A program made the translations under genes and the position numbers. 5,866 nucleotides of DNA, taken from an uncultured Selenomonadales bacterium. Lineage in GTDB: Bacteria > Bacillota_C > Negativicutes > Selenomonadales > Selenomonadaceae. Where the stretch lies: positions 1-5,866 of the forward strand of contig CALGGX010000148.1 of the NCBI GenBank assembly GCA_937916025.1. The letters are read 5' to 3'. Below are positions 1-5,679 of the stretch, one piece after another. The notes beneath the pieces were generated by a model. It ran no database searches and was not told where the DNA came from. It worked only from the letters and a program-made list of their open reading frames with translations. Numbering within the stretch: position 1 is the stretch's first letter; each line of letters opens with the position of its first letter.

Positions 1-445
1 CGCGCTTGATTCTCGAAAGATCGTAAAGCGGCTTCAACGCCATCACCATGATGATTGTAGAGCAGTTCGGATTGGCGATAATGCCCTTGTGTCTCGCGAT
101 TGCCTGCGGATTGACTTCCGGCACGACCAGCGGCACGTTCGGATCCATTCTGAAGTTACTCGAATTGTCGATGACGATCGCTCCGGCTTTGACGGCGGCA
201 GGGGCAAACAATTTACTCGCCGCCCCGCCCGCGAATAATGCAAAATCGATATTCTCGAAAGAGTCGTTCGTCGTCTCCTCGACCGTGTACTCGCGATCCA
301 TGAAATTGATCTTCTTACCGGCAGAACGGCTCGACGCGAGCAGTTTCAATTCGCCGAACGGGAATTTGCGCTCCTCGATCAATTTCAAAAACTCCTGCCC
401 GACCGCTCCGGTCGCGCCGACGATTGCCGTGTTGTATTTCTTCAT
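1..445 (-). CDS. asd: Aspartate-semialdehyde dehydrogenase, N-terminal part (runs off left edge)
   Basis: NADPH-dependent reductive dephosphorylation of aspartyl-4-phosphate to aspartate-4-semialdehyde, the branch step toward lysine/diaminopimelate, threonine and methionine; cytosolic. The first 148 codons are visible, a bit under half of the usual 330-350 residues. Seen: N-terminal Rossmann motif GATGAVG at residues 10-16, a phosphate-binding-type stretch ASSRSAGKK at 37-45, NSSNFRM at 94-100, and the NPNCST active-site motif at 125-130 with the catalytic cysteine at C128. The ATG at 445-443 is preceded by GGGAG (453-457) with a 7-nt spacer. It lies 14 nt downstream of the dapB stop, so the two form a dapB-asd operon. 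The C-terminal half with the catalytic histidine is outside the window. No frameshift or stop is seen in the visible part. Confidence 0.97.
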   Translation of the reverse strand, partial: MKKYNTAIVGATGAVGQEFLKLIEERKFPFGELKLLASSRSAGKKINFMDREYTVEETTNDSFENIDFALFAGGAASKLFAPAAVKAGAIVIDNSSNFRMDPNVPLVVPEVNPQAIARHKGIIANPNCSTIIMVMALKPLYDLSRIKR

Positions 446-459
446 GCTATCACTCCCGA

Positions 460-1248
460 TTATAATAATTTGTCGAGTCCGATCGTCACGCCCTTCAACG
501 AGCGGACTTTTTTGCATGCGAGCATCACGCCCGGCATGAATGACTCGCGATTGATTGAGTCATGGCGAATGGTCAACGTCTGTCCGAGTCCGCCGAAGAT
601 CACTTCCTGATGCGCCACAAATCCCGGCAGGCGGACGCTGTGCAATCGAATGCCGTCGAGCTCGCCGCCGCGAACGTGATCGATTTTCTCGACCTCGTTC
701 GGATGCCCCTGCTTATGCGCCGCGCGGACTTCGCCGATCATTTTTGCCGTCAATGCCGCCGTTCCTGAAGGCGCGTCGAGTTTTTTGTCGTGATGCAACT
801 CGATGATCTCGACGTCGGAAAAATACTTCGCCGCCTCAACGGCAAACTTCATCATCAGCACCGCGCCCAATGCAAAATTCGGCGCAATAAATGTCGGCGT
901 TTGATTTTTGATCGACGCCGCGCGGATCTTTTCGAGCGCATCATCCGACAAGCCCGTCGTCCCGACCACCGGCGCGACTTTGTTTTCGAGTGCCGTCATG
1001 ACATTGTCAAAAACGACGTGCGGTTGCGTGAAGTCGATCATGACGTCGGGTTTTTTGTCGACGAGCGCGCGGGCGAGATCGGTTTCGATCGGAAGGTCGA
1101 GCTTGCCGCGTCCGAGCAATTCGCCGACATCAGCCGCGCCGATTGCGTCAACCGCGCCGACCAATTTCAGATCCGAATCGTCGAGCACCGCGCCGACTGC
1201 CGTCTGCCCCATGCGCCCGTGCGCTCCGTTCACCAGTATTTTGATCAA
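460..1248 (-). CDS. dapB: 4-hydroxy-tetrahydrodipicolinate reductase
   Basis: Reduces 4-hydroxy-tetrahydrodipicolinate to tetrahydrodipicolinate with NAD(P)H in lysine and meso-diaminopimelate synthesis; cytosolic. 262 residues, near the family's usual 250-275. Seen: dinucleotide-binding motif NGAHGRMG at 7-14, IDFT at 71-74, GTTG at 96-99, APNFALG at 122-128, and the family signature ELHHDKKLDAPSGTA at 150-164. By homology with the E. coli enzyme, H152/H153 and K156 are the catalytic or substrate-binding residues. I chose the TTG at 1248-1246 because GGAGG (1258-1262) lies 9 nt upstream and the protein then begins MIKILVNG, as in the family. An in-frame ATG at 1290 would add 14 residues with no ribosome site and would lie almost on the predicted transcription start. 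Followed after 14 nt by asd. Confidence 0.97.
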   Translation of the reverse strand: MIKILVNGAHGRMGQTAVGAVLDDSDLKLVGAVDAIGAADVGELLGRGKLDLPIETDLARALVDKKPDVMIDFTQPHVVFDNVMTALENKVAPVVGTTGLSDDALEKIRAASIKNQTPTFIAPNFALGAVLMMKFAVEAAKYFSDVEIIELHHDKKLDAPSGTAALTAKMIGEVRAAHKQGHPNEVEKIDHVRGGELDGIRLHSVRLPGFVAHQEVIFGGLGQTLTIRHDSINRESFMPGVMLACKKVRSLKGVTIGLDKLL

Positions 1249-1257
1249 ATGTATTCG

Positions 1258-1262
1258 CCTCC
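1258..1262 (-). promoter_or_regulatory. Ribosome binding site deciding the TTG start of dapB
   Basis: GGAGG on the minus strand, 9 nt before the TTG at 1248. It favours the TTG over the in-frame ATG at 1290, which has no purine-rich site ahead of it. Confidence 0.8.
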
Positions 1263-1302
1263 GTTTTGTGCAAACCACTTCTTCATTCAATAATATTTGC
1301 TT

Positions 1303-1331
1303 ATTCTACATTGCCGCGCGTCAAACTGCAA
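1303..1331 (-). promoter_or_regulatory. Predicted sigma-70-type promoter for dapB-asd
   Basis: On the minus strand, a -35 TTGCAG (1331-1326) is separated by exactly 17 nt from a -10 TAGAAT (1308-1303, five of six matches to TATAAT). Transcription would begin near 1296 and give a leader of about 48 nt before the TTG start. That is too short for a lysine riboswitch. The -35 is weak (TTG only), so the call rests on the -10, the spacing and the position. Confidence 0.5.
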
Positions 1332-1341
1332 ACTTTTTCTG

Positions 1342-1358
1342 TCGATTGACTTCGATTG
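1342..1358. repeat. Short direct repeat at one helical turn in the divergent promoter region
   Basis: TCGATTG occurs at 1342-1348 and again at 1352-1358, a 10-bp period. The first copy overlaps the -35 of the trmN promoter and the second lies in its spacer. It could be a tandem operator half-site, or chance in a genome where TCGA-containing words are frequent. Confidence 0.35.
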
Positions 1359-1374
1359 GTTTTTCTGATACGCT
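1346..1374 (+). promoter_or_regulatory. Predicted sigma-70-type promoter for the trmN operon
   Basis: -35 TTGACT (1346-1351), a 17-nt spacer, and -10 TACGCT (1369-1374). The -10 keeps the three most conserved positions (T1, A2, T6) and is preceded by TG at 1366-1367, an extended -10. Transcription would start near 1381, leaving a leader of about 20 nt ahead of the trmN ATG. Confidence 0.5.
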
Positions 1375-1399
1375 GATAAAAATTGCGGGAGGCGGTTTG

Positions 1400-2113
1400 A
1401 TGTCTGAACGGCTCGACGATTTGATGCTTCGCGGGCGAAAAATTTTTCAGCGCGAAGGCGAATTTTGTTTTTCGATCGACTCGGTTCTGCTCGCGCATTT
1501 TCCTCGCTTCAAAAAAAAATTCCGCGTGCTTGATCTCGGCACCGGCACCGGCGTCATTCCGCTCATCATTGCCGACGAAGTTTCGGAAATTCATGCGATC
1601 GAACTCAATCCGACGATGGTCGACCTCGCAAGACGCAACGTCGAATTAAATCGACTCGCCGATAAAATCTCGATCATCGAGGGCGATTACCGTTCGATCA
1701 AAAAAATCGTCCGCGCGGAGTCATTCGATCTCGTCATGGCAAATCCTCCGTATCGCGCGCTCGGCTCCGGCGAAGTCAATCAATCGCTCGGCGTCGCCAA
1801 CGCCAGACATGAATTCACCGCGACGCTCGAAGACGTGATCACCGCCGCGCGGTTTGCGCTGAAATATCACGGCGTGTTTTGCATGATCCACATTGCCGAA
1901 CGGCTTTGCGAGATCGTCGATTGCCTTCATCGACATCAATTCGAGATGAAGCGGCTTCGAATGATCCAGCCGAAGCGCGATCGATCGCCGCATTTGCTTT
2001 TAATCGAAGCGATGGTCGGTGCGCACAGCTCGTTGAAAATCCTGCCGCCGTTGATCGTTCATGAAGACGACGGTTCTTATACGAAGGAGATTAAAACGAT
2101 TTATGGCATCTGA
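1400..2113 (+). CDS. trmN: tRNA1(Val) (adenine(37)-N6)-methyltransferase family protein
   Basis: Class I SAM-dependent methyltransferase of the YfiC/TrmN6 family, predicted to methylate N6 of A37 in the tRNA(Val) anticodon loop. Exact substrate in this lineage is inferred from E. coli. 237 residues, normal for the family. Seen: SAM-binding motif I VLDLGTGTG at 43-51, acidic motif II near E69 (AIELNP), and motif IV NPPY at 115-118, which places it among amino-group (N6-adenine type) methyltransferases. The ATG at 1400 has GGGAGG (1387-1392) 7 nt upstream. The frame is open back to 908, but that extension is antisense to dapB and spurious. The stop overlaps the start of rsmI by 11 nt. In Bacillus subtilis the homologue yabB is also close to the rsmI gene yabC. 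Confidence 0.9.
   Translation: MSERLDDLMLRGRKIFQREGEFCFSIDSVLLAHFPRFKKKFRVLDLGTGTGVIPLIIADEVSEIHAIELNPTMVDLARRNVELNRLADKISIIEGDYRSIKKIVRAESFDLVMANPPYRALGSGEVNQSLGVANARHEFTATLEDVITAARFALKYHGVFCMIHIAERLCEIVDCLHRHQFEMKRLRMIQPKRDRSPHLLLIEAMVGAHSSLKILPPLIVHEDDGSYTKEIKTIYGI
2084..2089 (+). promoter_or_regulatory. Ribosome binding site of rsmI with long spacer
   Basis: AAGGAG inside the 3' end of trmN, 13 nt before the rsmI ATG at 2103, longer than the usual 5-9. No in-frame start codon lies closer to it. Coupling to trmN translation may therefore matter for rsmI expression. Confidence 0.6.
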
Positions 2114-2924
2114 ATTGTACTTATGTGCGACGCCGATCGGCAATCTCGACGACATGACGTTCCGCGCGGTTGAAATTCTGAAAAACGTCGACTTCATTGC
2201 CGCCGAAGACACTCGCCGCACTCGGAAACTGCTCGCGCATTTCGACATTCACACGCCGCTCATTCATTATGACGAAAACAATCGAGCCGTCGTCGGCGCA
2301 AAGATCATCGATCGGCTGAAGTCCGGCGAGAGTGCGGCATGCGTTACGGACGCCGGAACGCCCGGCATCAGCGATCCCGGTTCCGATCTCGTCAAAAATG
2401 CAATCGACGGCGGCATCAAAATCATTCCGCTCCCGGGCGCGTGTGCGGCGATCAATGCGCTGATTGCCTCGGGGCTCGACACGACGGCATTTACATTCAT
2501 CGGATTTTTGCCGCGCAATCGGCGTTCTGAACTGTTGAATGAGCTGAAGACTCGACGCGAGACGCTGATCTTTTACGAAGCCCCGCATCGATTGCAAAAG
2601 ACGCTCGACGAATTGTTTGACGCCTTCGGCGCGCGACGGGTGACATTGGCTCGAGAGCTTACGAAGTTGCATGAAGAATTCATTCGCGGGCGGCTCGGCG
2701 AAATTTCGATTGAAAATCCGCGCGGCGAGTTCGTGATCGTGATCGAAGGCAATCGCGAGGGCTCGGCAATCAAAGAAATTCTCGACACTGATGCGCCGAC
2801 AGTCTATAATGAATTGCTTGATAAAGGCATTGAGCGCAAGGAAGCAATGCGGCGGACGGCAAAAATGTTCGGCTTGAGCCGCCGTGACATATATCAAATG
2901 TTATTGAAGGAGAATGAACGGTGA
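2103..2924 (+). CDS. rsmI: 16S rRNA (cytidine(1402)-2'-O)-methyltransferase
   Basis: Methylates the 2'-OH of C1402 in the decoding centre of 16S rRNA using SAM; cytosolic, acts on the small subunit. 273 residues, in the usual range of about 270-290. Seen: tetrapyrrole-methylase fold motifs ATPIGNLDD at 9-17, EDTRRT at 35-40, DAGTPGISDPG at 83-93, PGACA at 111-115 and FYEAPHR at 147-153. A C-terminal small helical (HTH-like) domain typical of RsmI follows at about 237-270 (KGIERKEAM and SRRDIYQMLL). The ATG at 2103 gives MASELYLCATPIGNLDD, matching the family. The frame is open 14 codons further upstream, but that part is trmN sequence. It overlaps trmN by 11 nt and the next gene by 4 nt (GTGA), indicating co-transcription and coupled translation. 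Confidence 0.96.
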   Translation: MASELYLCATPIGNLDDMTFRAVEILKNVDFIAAEDTRRTRKLLAHFDIHTPLIHYDENNRAVVGAKIIDRLKSGESAACVTDAGTPGISDPGSDLVKNAIDGGIKIIPLPGACAAINALIASGLDTTAFTFIGFLPRNRRSELLNELKTRRETLIFYEAPHRLQKTLDELFDAFGARRVTLARELTKLHEEFIRGRLGEISIENPRGEFVIVIEGNREGSAIKEILDTDAPTVYNELLDKGIERKEAMRRTAKMFGLSRRDIYQMLLKENER

Positions 2925-3760
2925 GCAGACTTTTTAAGGGAATAATTGCAGGCAATCATTTCATCACGGAGACGCTGTTGACGGGTTTGACGCGCAATCC
3001 TGCGGAAGATCCGCAAGATTATTGTGTGGCGGACTCGAGTCAAGAGTTGTGCAACGAGTGGGCTCGGAAATTTCATGTCCGGACGACAACCAATCCGATT
3101 GACTTTGTCGGAAGCACGGCATTTCTGTTTCTCGCGTTTCATCATGATTCGCTCGAAAGTATCATGCGAAAAATCGCGCCGAAAGTCAAATCGGACACGT
3201 TGGTGCTTTCAGTCATGCATCGGACGAAGATTTCCGATATCGAAAAATACTTGCCGAAACATCAGATCATTCGACTTGCACTCAATCCTTCGATTATGGC
3301 GGGAGAAGGGATCGGCGCATATGTCGCAAACGATTACGCATCCGTCGATGCAAAAAGCGCGGCGGAATTGATCATAAAGAGTCTCGGCGTGATGATCGAA
3401 GTTGAAAACGAAGCCTCGCTCGAAGACATGCGCAAATTCATTCTGGCGAACACGTTTCTTTCTTACATGACAGTCAAGGCGATGGTCGACACGGGACGAC
3501 GCCTCGGCTTGTCGATGAAAGACGCGGGCTTCATTGCCGATCATGCGCTGAAAGGCGCGGTTTATACTCTTGTCAACAATCGGCAACAGGGAATTGCGAT
3601 GTTGCAAGATGCGTTTCGCAAGGACATCATCAACGAGGCGATCGAACTGATCAAAGACTACGGCATTTCCGAAGCGGTTGACAAGATGCTGCAGAAAGAC
3701 GTATTGCTCGAGCCGGAGCCGAAGGTTGAAGCCGTGCGATATCGTTGGATGGACAGGTGA
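2921..3760 (+). CDS. ProC/ComER-like NAD(P)-binding protein, motifs degenerate
   Basis: 279 residues with the length and two-part layout of pyrroline-5-carboxylate reductase: a Rossmann domain at about 5-165 and a helical dimerisation domain at about 166-265. The diagnostic motifs are eroded. The glycine-rich loop, in ProC close to GFIGAGNMA, reads GIIAGNHFI at 7-15. The central RxMPNTP...VGEG region reads RLALNPSIMAGEG at 118-130. The SGSGPAY segment of the C-terminal domain is replaced by ANTFLSYMTVKAM at about 166-178. I infer a divergent paralogue that probably does not make proline; its substrate, if any, is unknown. The GTG start at 2921 follows GAAGGAG (2906-2912) with an 8-nt spacer and overlaps the rsmI stop as GTGA. 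ComER-type proteins in other Firmicutes are a similar ProC-derived family, but I cannot assign this one to ComER. Confidence 0.75.
   Translation: MSRLFKGIIAGNHFITETLLTGLTRNPAEDPQDYCVADSSQELCNEWARKFHVRTTTNPIDFVGSTAFLFLAFHHDSLESIMRKIAPKVKSDTLVLSVMHRTKISDIEKYLPKHQIIRLALNPSIMAGEGIGAYVANDYASVDAKSAAELIIKSLGVMIEVENEASLEDMRKFILANTFLSYMTVKAMVDTGRRLGLSMKDAGFIADHALKGAVYTLVNNRQQGIAMLQDAFRKDIINEAIELIKDYGISEAVDKMLQKDVLLEPEPKVEAVRYRWMDR
3678..3707 (+). promoter_or_regulatory. Possible internal promoter ahead of the exported-protein genes
   Basis: A perfect -35 TTGACA (3678-3683) lies inside the 3' end of the ProC-like gene. It is followed after 18 nt by TATTGC (3702-3707), which matches only the first three -10 positions. 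Transcription from near 3714 would give a leader of about 50 nt before the TPR gene. The weak -10 and the location inside a coding sequence make this tentative. Confidence 0.22.
3755..3760 (+). promoter_or_regulatory. Ribosome binding site of the TPR gene, overlapping the upstream stop
   Basis: AGGTGA, complementary to the 3' end of 16S rRNA, lies 5 nt before the ATG at 3766. Its last three bases are the TGA stop of the ProC-like gene. It supports ATG 3766 over the in-frame TTG at 3745 and suggests translational coupling. Confidence 0.65.
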
Positions 3761-3765
3761 TTTGT

Positions 3766-5037
3766 ATGTTCAATCGAAAAGATTTGCGGCGAATGTTATC
3801 GGCGTCGTTGATGATCGGAAGTCTGCTTTTCATGCCGATTGCGAACGCGGCGGTTGAAACTTACACCGGCGTCGGCGAGTACACAATGGGCGAGTACGAG
3901 AACCTGAGCGTCGCGCAAGAGCGGGCGAAGGCAAAAGCCGAACGAGATGCTCAGGAACAGGCGGGAATCTTCGTAAGTACTTATTCGCGCGTCGAAAACC
4001 ATAAACTCACTGCAGACGAAATATCAACGATGACTGCGGGGATAATCAAAGTCCTTGAAGTCAAACCGCAAATCATTCCGATCGACAACAAATCGATCAA
4101 GTACGTAGTGACGGTTGTGGTGAACATAGACAGCGACGAGATCAATCGGTGGCTCGAGCAGAATGCGCAACAAATGTCCGAACTCGTCGAGCAGAATCGA
4201 GAACTCCAACGCAAGAGTGATGAACAGCAACGGGAGATTATCGAGCTGAAAAAACGACTTGTCGGCGCGACAACGAAGTCGGAAAAGCAAACGATCGAGC
4301 AGAAAATCAAGCGCGCGGACGACGAATTTCTTGCCGTTGAAAAACTTCGCGCAGGTAACAGCTTAACGGATCATTCCGAAGCAATCAGACTTTATTCCGA
4401 AGCGATTGAACTTGATCCGAAGTTGGCGATGGCATACAACAATCGCGGCTTCGAATACATCGAGTTGAAAGAGTATGAACTCGCACTTGGCGATCTCAAT
4501 CGCGCCGTCGAGCTCGACTCAAAACTCACTCTTGCGTACAACAATCGCGGCAGAGTCTTTGCCCGACTGAAGCAATATGATCGTGCAATTGCCGATTACA
4601 ATAAAGCAATCGAGCTCAATCCGAATTATGCAAATGCATACAACAATCTCGGATATACTTATGACGATTTGAACCGGTACGATCGGGCGATTGAGAATTA
4701 CTCCAAAGCGATTGAGCTCAATCCGAACTTTGCAATGGCATACAACAATCGCGGTTTTACCTATTGCTTCGGTATGCGGGACTATGCGCGTGCGATTGCC
4801 GATTTCGACAAGGCAATCGAGCTCAATCCGAACTTTGATTGGGCGTATAATAATCGCGGCGCAGCTTACTGCGAATTGAAAGATTATACTCGCGCGATCG
4901 CTGACTTCACCAAGGCGATCGAATTCAATCCGAATTATGCAAATGCATATCGAAATCGCGGCAGAGCTTACCAAGCTCTCGGCGATCTCGATCGCGCGCA
5001 AGCCGACTTCGACAAAGCCGAATCCCTCGGCGGCTGA
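3766..5037 (+). CDS. Exported LPP20-like / coiled-coil / tetratricopeptide-repeat protein
   Basis: 423 residues. Residues 1-28 form a signal peptide: charged MFNRKDLRR, a hydrophobic stretch, and ANA at 26-28 before AVETY. There is no lipobox cysteine, so it is probably soluble in the periplasm or secreted. Residues 29 to about 120 resemble the LPP20 type of domain (alternating Ala/Arg helix around AQERAKAKAERDAQEQAG, then a beta-rich part ending VVTVVVNIDSDEI). Residues about 120-192 are a charged Gln/Glu/Lys/Arg-rich coiled coil. Residues about 203-423 are one half repeat followed by six TPR units, starting at 223. The TPR array suggests a protein-binding scaffold; partner unknown. Its N-terminal region is homologous to the gene at 5680. 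It begins 5 nt after the ProC-like stop and ends 15 nt before the transglutaminase-like gene. Confidence 0.9.
   Translation: MFNRKDLRRMLSASLMIGSLLFMPIANAAVETYTGVGEYTMGEYENLSVAQERAKAKAERDAQEQAGIFVSTYSRVENHKLTADEISTMTAGIIKVLEVKPQIIPIDNKSIKYVVTVVVNIDSDEINRWLEQNAQQMSELVEQNRELQRKSDEQQREIIELKKRLVGATTKSEKQTIEQKIKRADDEFLAVEKLRAGNSLTDHSEAIRLYSEAIELDPKLAMAYNNRGFEYIELKEYELALGDLNRAVELDSKLTLAYNNRGRVFARLKQYDRAIADYNKAIELNPNYANAYNNLGYTYDDLNRYDRAIENYSKAIELNPNFAMAYNNRGFTYCFGMRDYARAIADFDKAIELNPNFDWAYNNRGAAYCELKDYTRAIADFTKAIEFNPNYANAYRNRGRAYQALGDLDRAQADFDKAESLGG
4432..5034 (+). repeat. Six tandem TPR units encoded in the TPR gene
   Basis: Unit starts at 4432, 4534, 4636, 4738, 4843 and 4945, each opening with AYNNRG or a close variant and most ending near AIELNPNY. 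The period is 34 codons except unit 4, which has one extra residue in its first helix-turn (YCFGMRDYARAI). The last unit is shortened and ends the protein. A half unit (HSEAIRLYSEAIELDPKLAM) precedes the array. Units 2-5 are the most alike. Confidence 0.92.
4616..4640 (+). repeat. 25-bp exact DNA repeat, copy 1 (copy 2 at 4925-4949)
   Basis: The same 25 bases, beginning TCAATCCGAATTATG and ending AAATGCATA, occur at 4616-4640 and 4925-4949. The copies are 309 bp apart, exactly three TPR units (34+34+35 codons). They encode the same NPNYANAY-type junction. Identity at wobble positions suggests recent unit duplication or gene conversion within the array. Confidence 0.85.
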
Positions 5038-5039
5038 TT

Positions 5040-5044
5040 GGAGG
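5040..5044 (+). promoter_or_regulatory. Ribosome binding site deciding the start of the transglutaminase-like gene
   Basis: GGAGG lies 8 nt before the ATG at 5053. It excludes the in-frame TTG at 5038, which would overlap the site itself, and it begins 3 nt after the TPR gene's stop. Confidence 0.8.
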
Positions 5045-5052
5045 CTTTCGTC

Positions 5053-5664
5053 ATGAAATTCTTCCTGTTGCTTCTTACATTCTTGTTCTCGACATTCATA
5101 TCGAACGTCGAAGCCGCCGATGCTCGAGTGCTTCTCAATTCCGCGCGGCTGACTCCGACCGTTTCCGGCTTCGAGCCGTGCGATGAGATCGTCCGCAACA
5201 CGCTCGCGCGCATCATTAAGCCGAACATGGATACGTATGCGAAAGTCAAAGTCTGCTACGATTACCTGATCGAGTCGTGCATTTACGGCAACAATCGGAC
5301 GATGAATTTTTATCCTGCCGATACGCCCGATGAAGGTCCGATCCTCGCGTACTCGATGCTCACCGAACATGTCGGCGCGTGCGATCATTATTCATGCGCA
5401 TTCGCCGCGCTCGTCCGAGCGATCGGACTGAACTGCTACACGATCTACGGGCAAACCGCGCGGGCGGACGGCGGAATGACCGGGCATATCTGGACTGTGA
5501 TTGAAATTGACGGCATCGAATATGTATTTGATCCGCAAATCGACGACAACATTGCGGGCGGCGGCGCGACGGGATATCATCGATTTTGCATGACTTATGA
5601 CGAAGTAGGCGGCTGTTACGCCGATTTTTACAACAATCATTATTTTCGACCGATTTATTATTGA
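5053..5664 (+). CDS. Exported transglutaminase-like (papain-fold) protein
   Basis: 203 residues. Residues 1-21 form a signal peptide (MKFF, a long hydrophobic stretch, then VEA before ADAR), so the protein acts outside the cytoplasm. The mature part carries the transglutaminase-like catalytic triad. C110 is in GACDHYSCAFAALVRAIGL, the usual active-site helix followed by a short-chain GL turn; H145 is in GHIWTVIEIDG; D160 is in YVFDPQID. Such domains act as cysteine peptidases, amidases or crosslinking enzymes, and the substrate cannot be read from the sequence. Eight cysteines are present (43, 68, 76, 110, 115, 128, 179, 188), many for an exported enzyme of this size. The gene sits between two genes for LPP20-like exported proteins, with 15-nt gaps on both sides, so a shared envelope task is plausible. 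Confidence 0.88.
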   Translation: MKFFLLLLTFLFSTFISNVEAADARVLLNSARLTPTVSGFEPCDEIVRNTLARIIKPNMDTYAKVKVCYDYLIESCIYGNNRTMNFYPADTPDEGPILAYSMLTEHVGACDHYSCAFAALVRAIGLNCYTIYGQTARADGGMTGHIWTVIEIDGIEYVFDPQIDDNIAGGGATGYHRFCMTYDEVGGCYADFYNNHYFRPIYY

Positions 5665-5679
5665 AAGAAGACTCAGAAC

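Noticed and set aside
48..539. Plus-strand open frame of 163 codons at the left edge
   Set aside because: Antisense to asd and the end of dapB, both clearly recognised. The apparent Ser/Ala richness is typical of a shadow frame.
790..1293. Plus-strand open frame of 167 codons
   Set aside because: Antisense to dapB, rich in Arg/Asp as expected for a shadow, with no domain.
1249..1296. Lysine riboswitch or attenuator ahead of dapB
   Set aside because: The predicted leader is only about 48 nt, far shorter than a lysine riboswitch, and no stable stem-loop or leader peptide is evident.
1291..1310. AT-rich stretch as a second -10 (TATTAT on the minus strand) for dapB
   Set aside because: No acceptable -35 lies at 16-18 nt from it. 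The TTGACG further upstream is 23 nt away, so TAGAAT with its 17-nt spacer is the better choice.
908..1399. N-terminal extension of the trmN frame
   Set aside because: It is antisense to dapB and crosses the divergent promoters. A strong ribosome site and family alignment place the start at 1400.
2121..2897. Minus-strand open frame of 258 codons
   Set aside because: Fully antisense to rsmI, which has all its family motifs; the frame is open because of codon bias.
4628..4641. Small inverted repeat TATGC-AAAT-GCATA in the TPR array
   Set aside because: It arises from the codons for Tyr-Ala-Asn-Ala-Tyr, recurs with the TPR unit at 4937, and lacks a T-run. It is not a terminator or operator.
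4519..5388. Long minus-strand open frame (289 codons) antisense to the TPR and transglutaminase-like genes
   Set aside because: Its periodic sequence mirrors the TPR repeat on the other strand. It spans two well-supported genes and has no recognisable domain.
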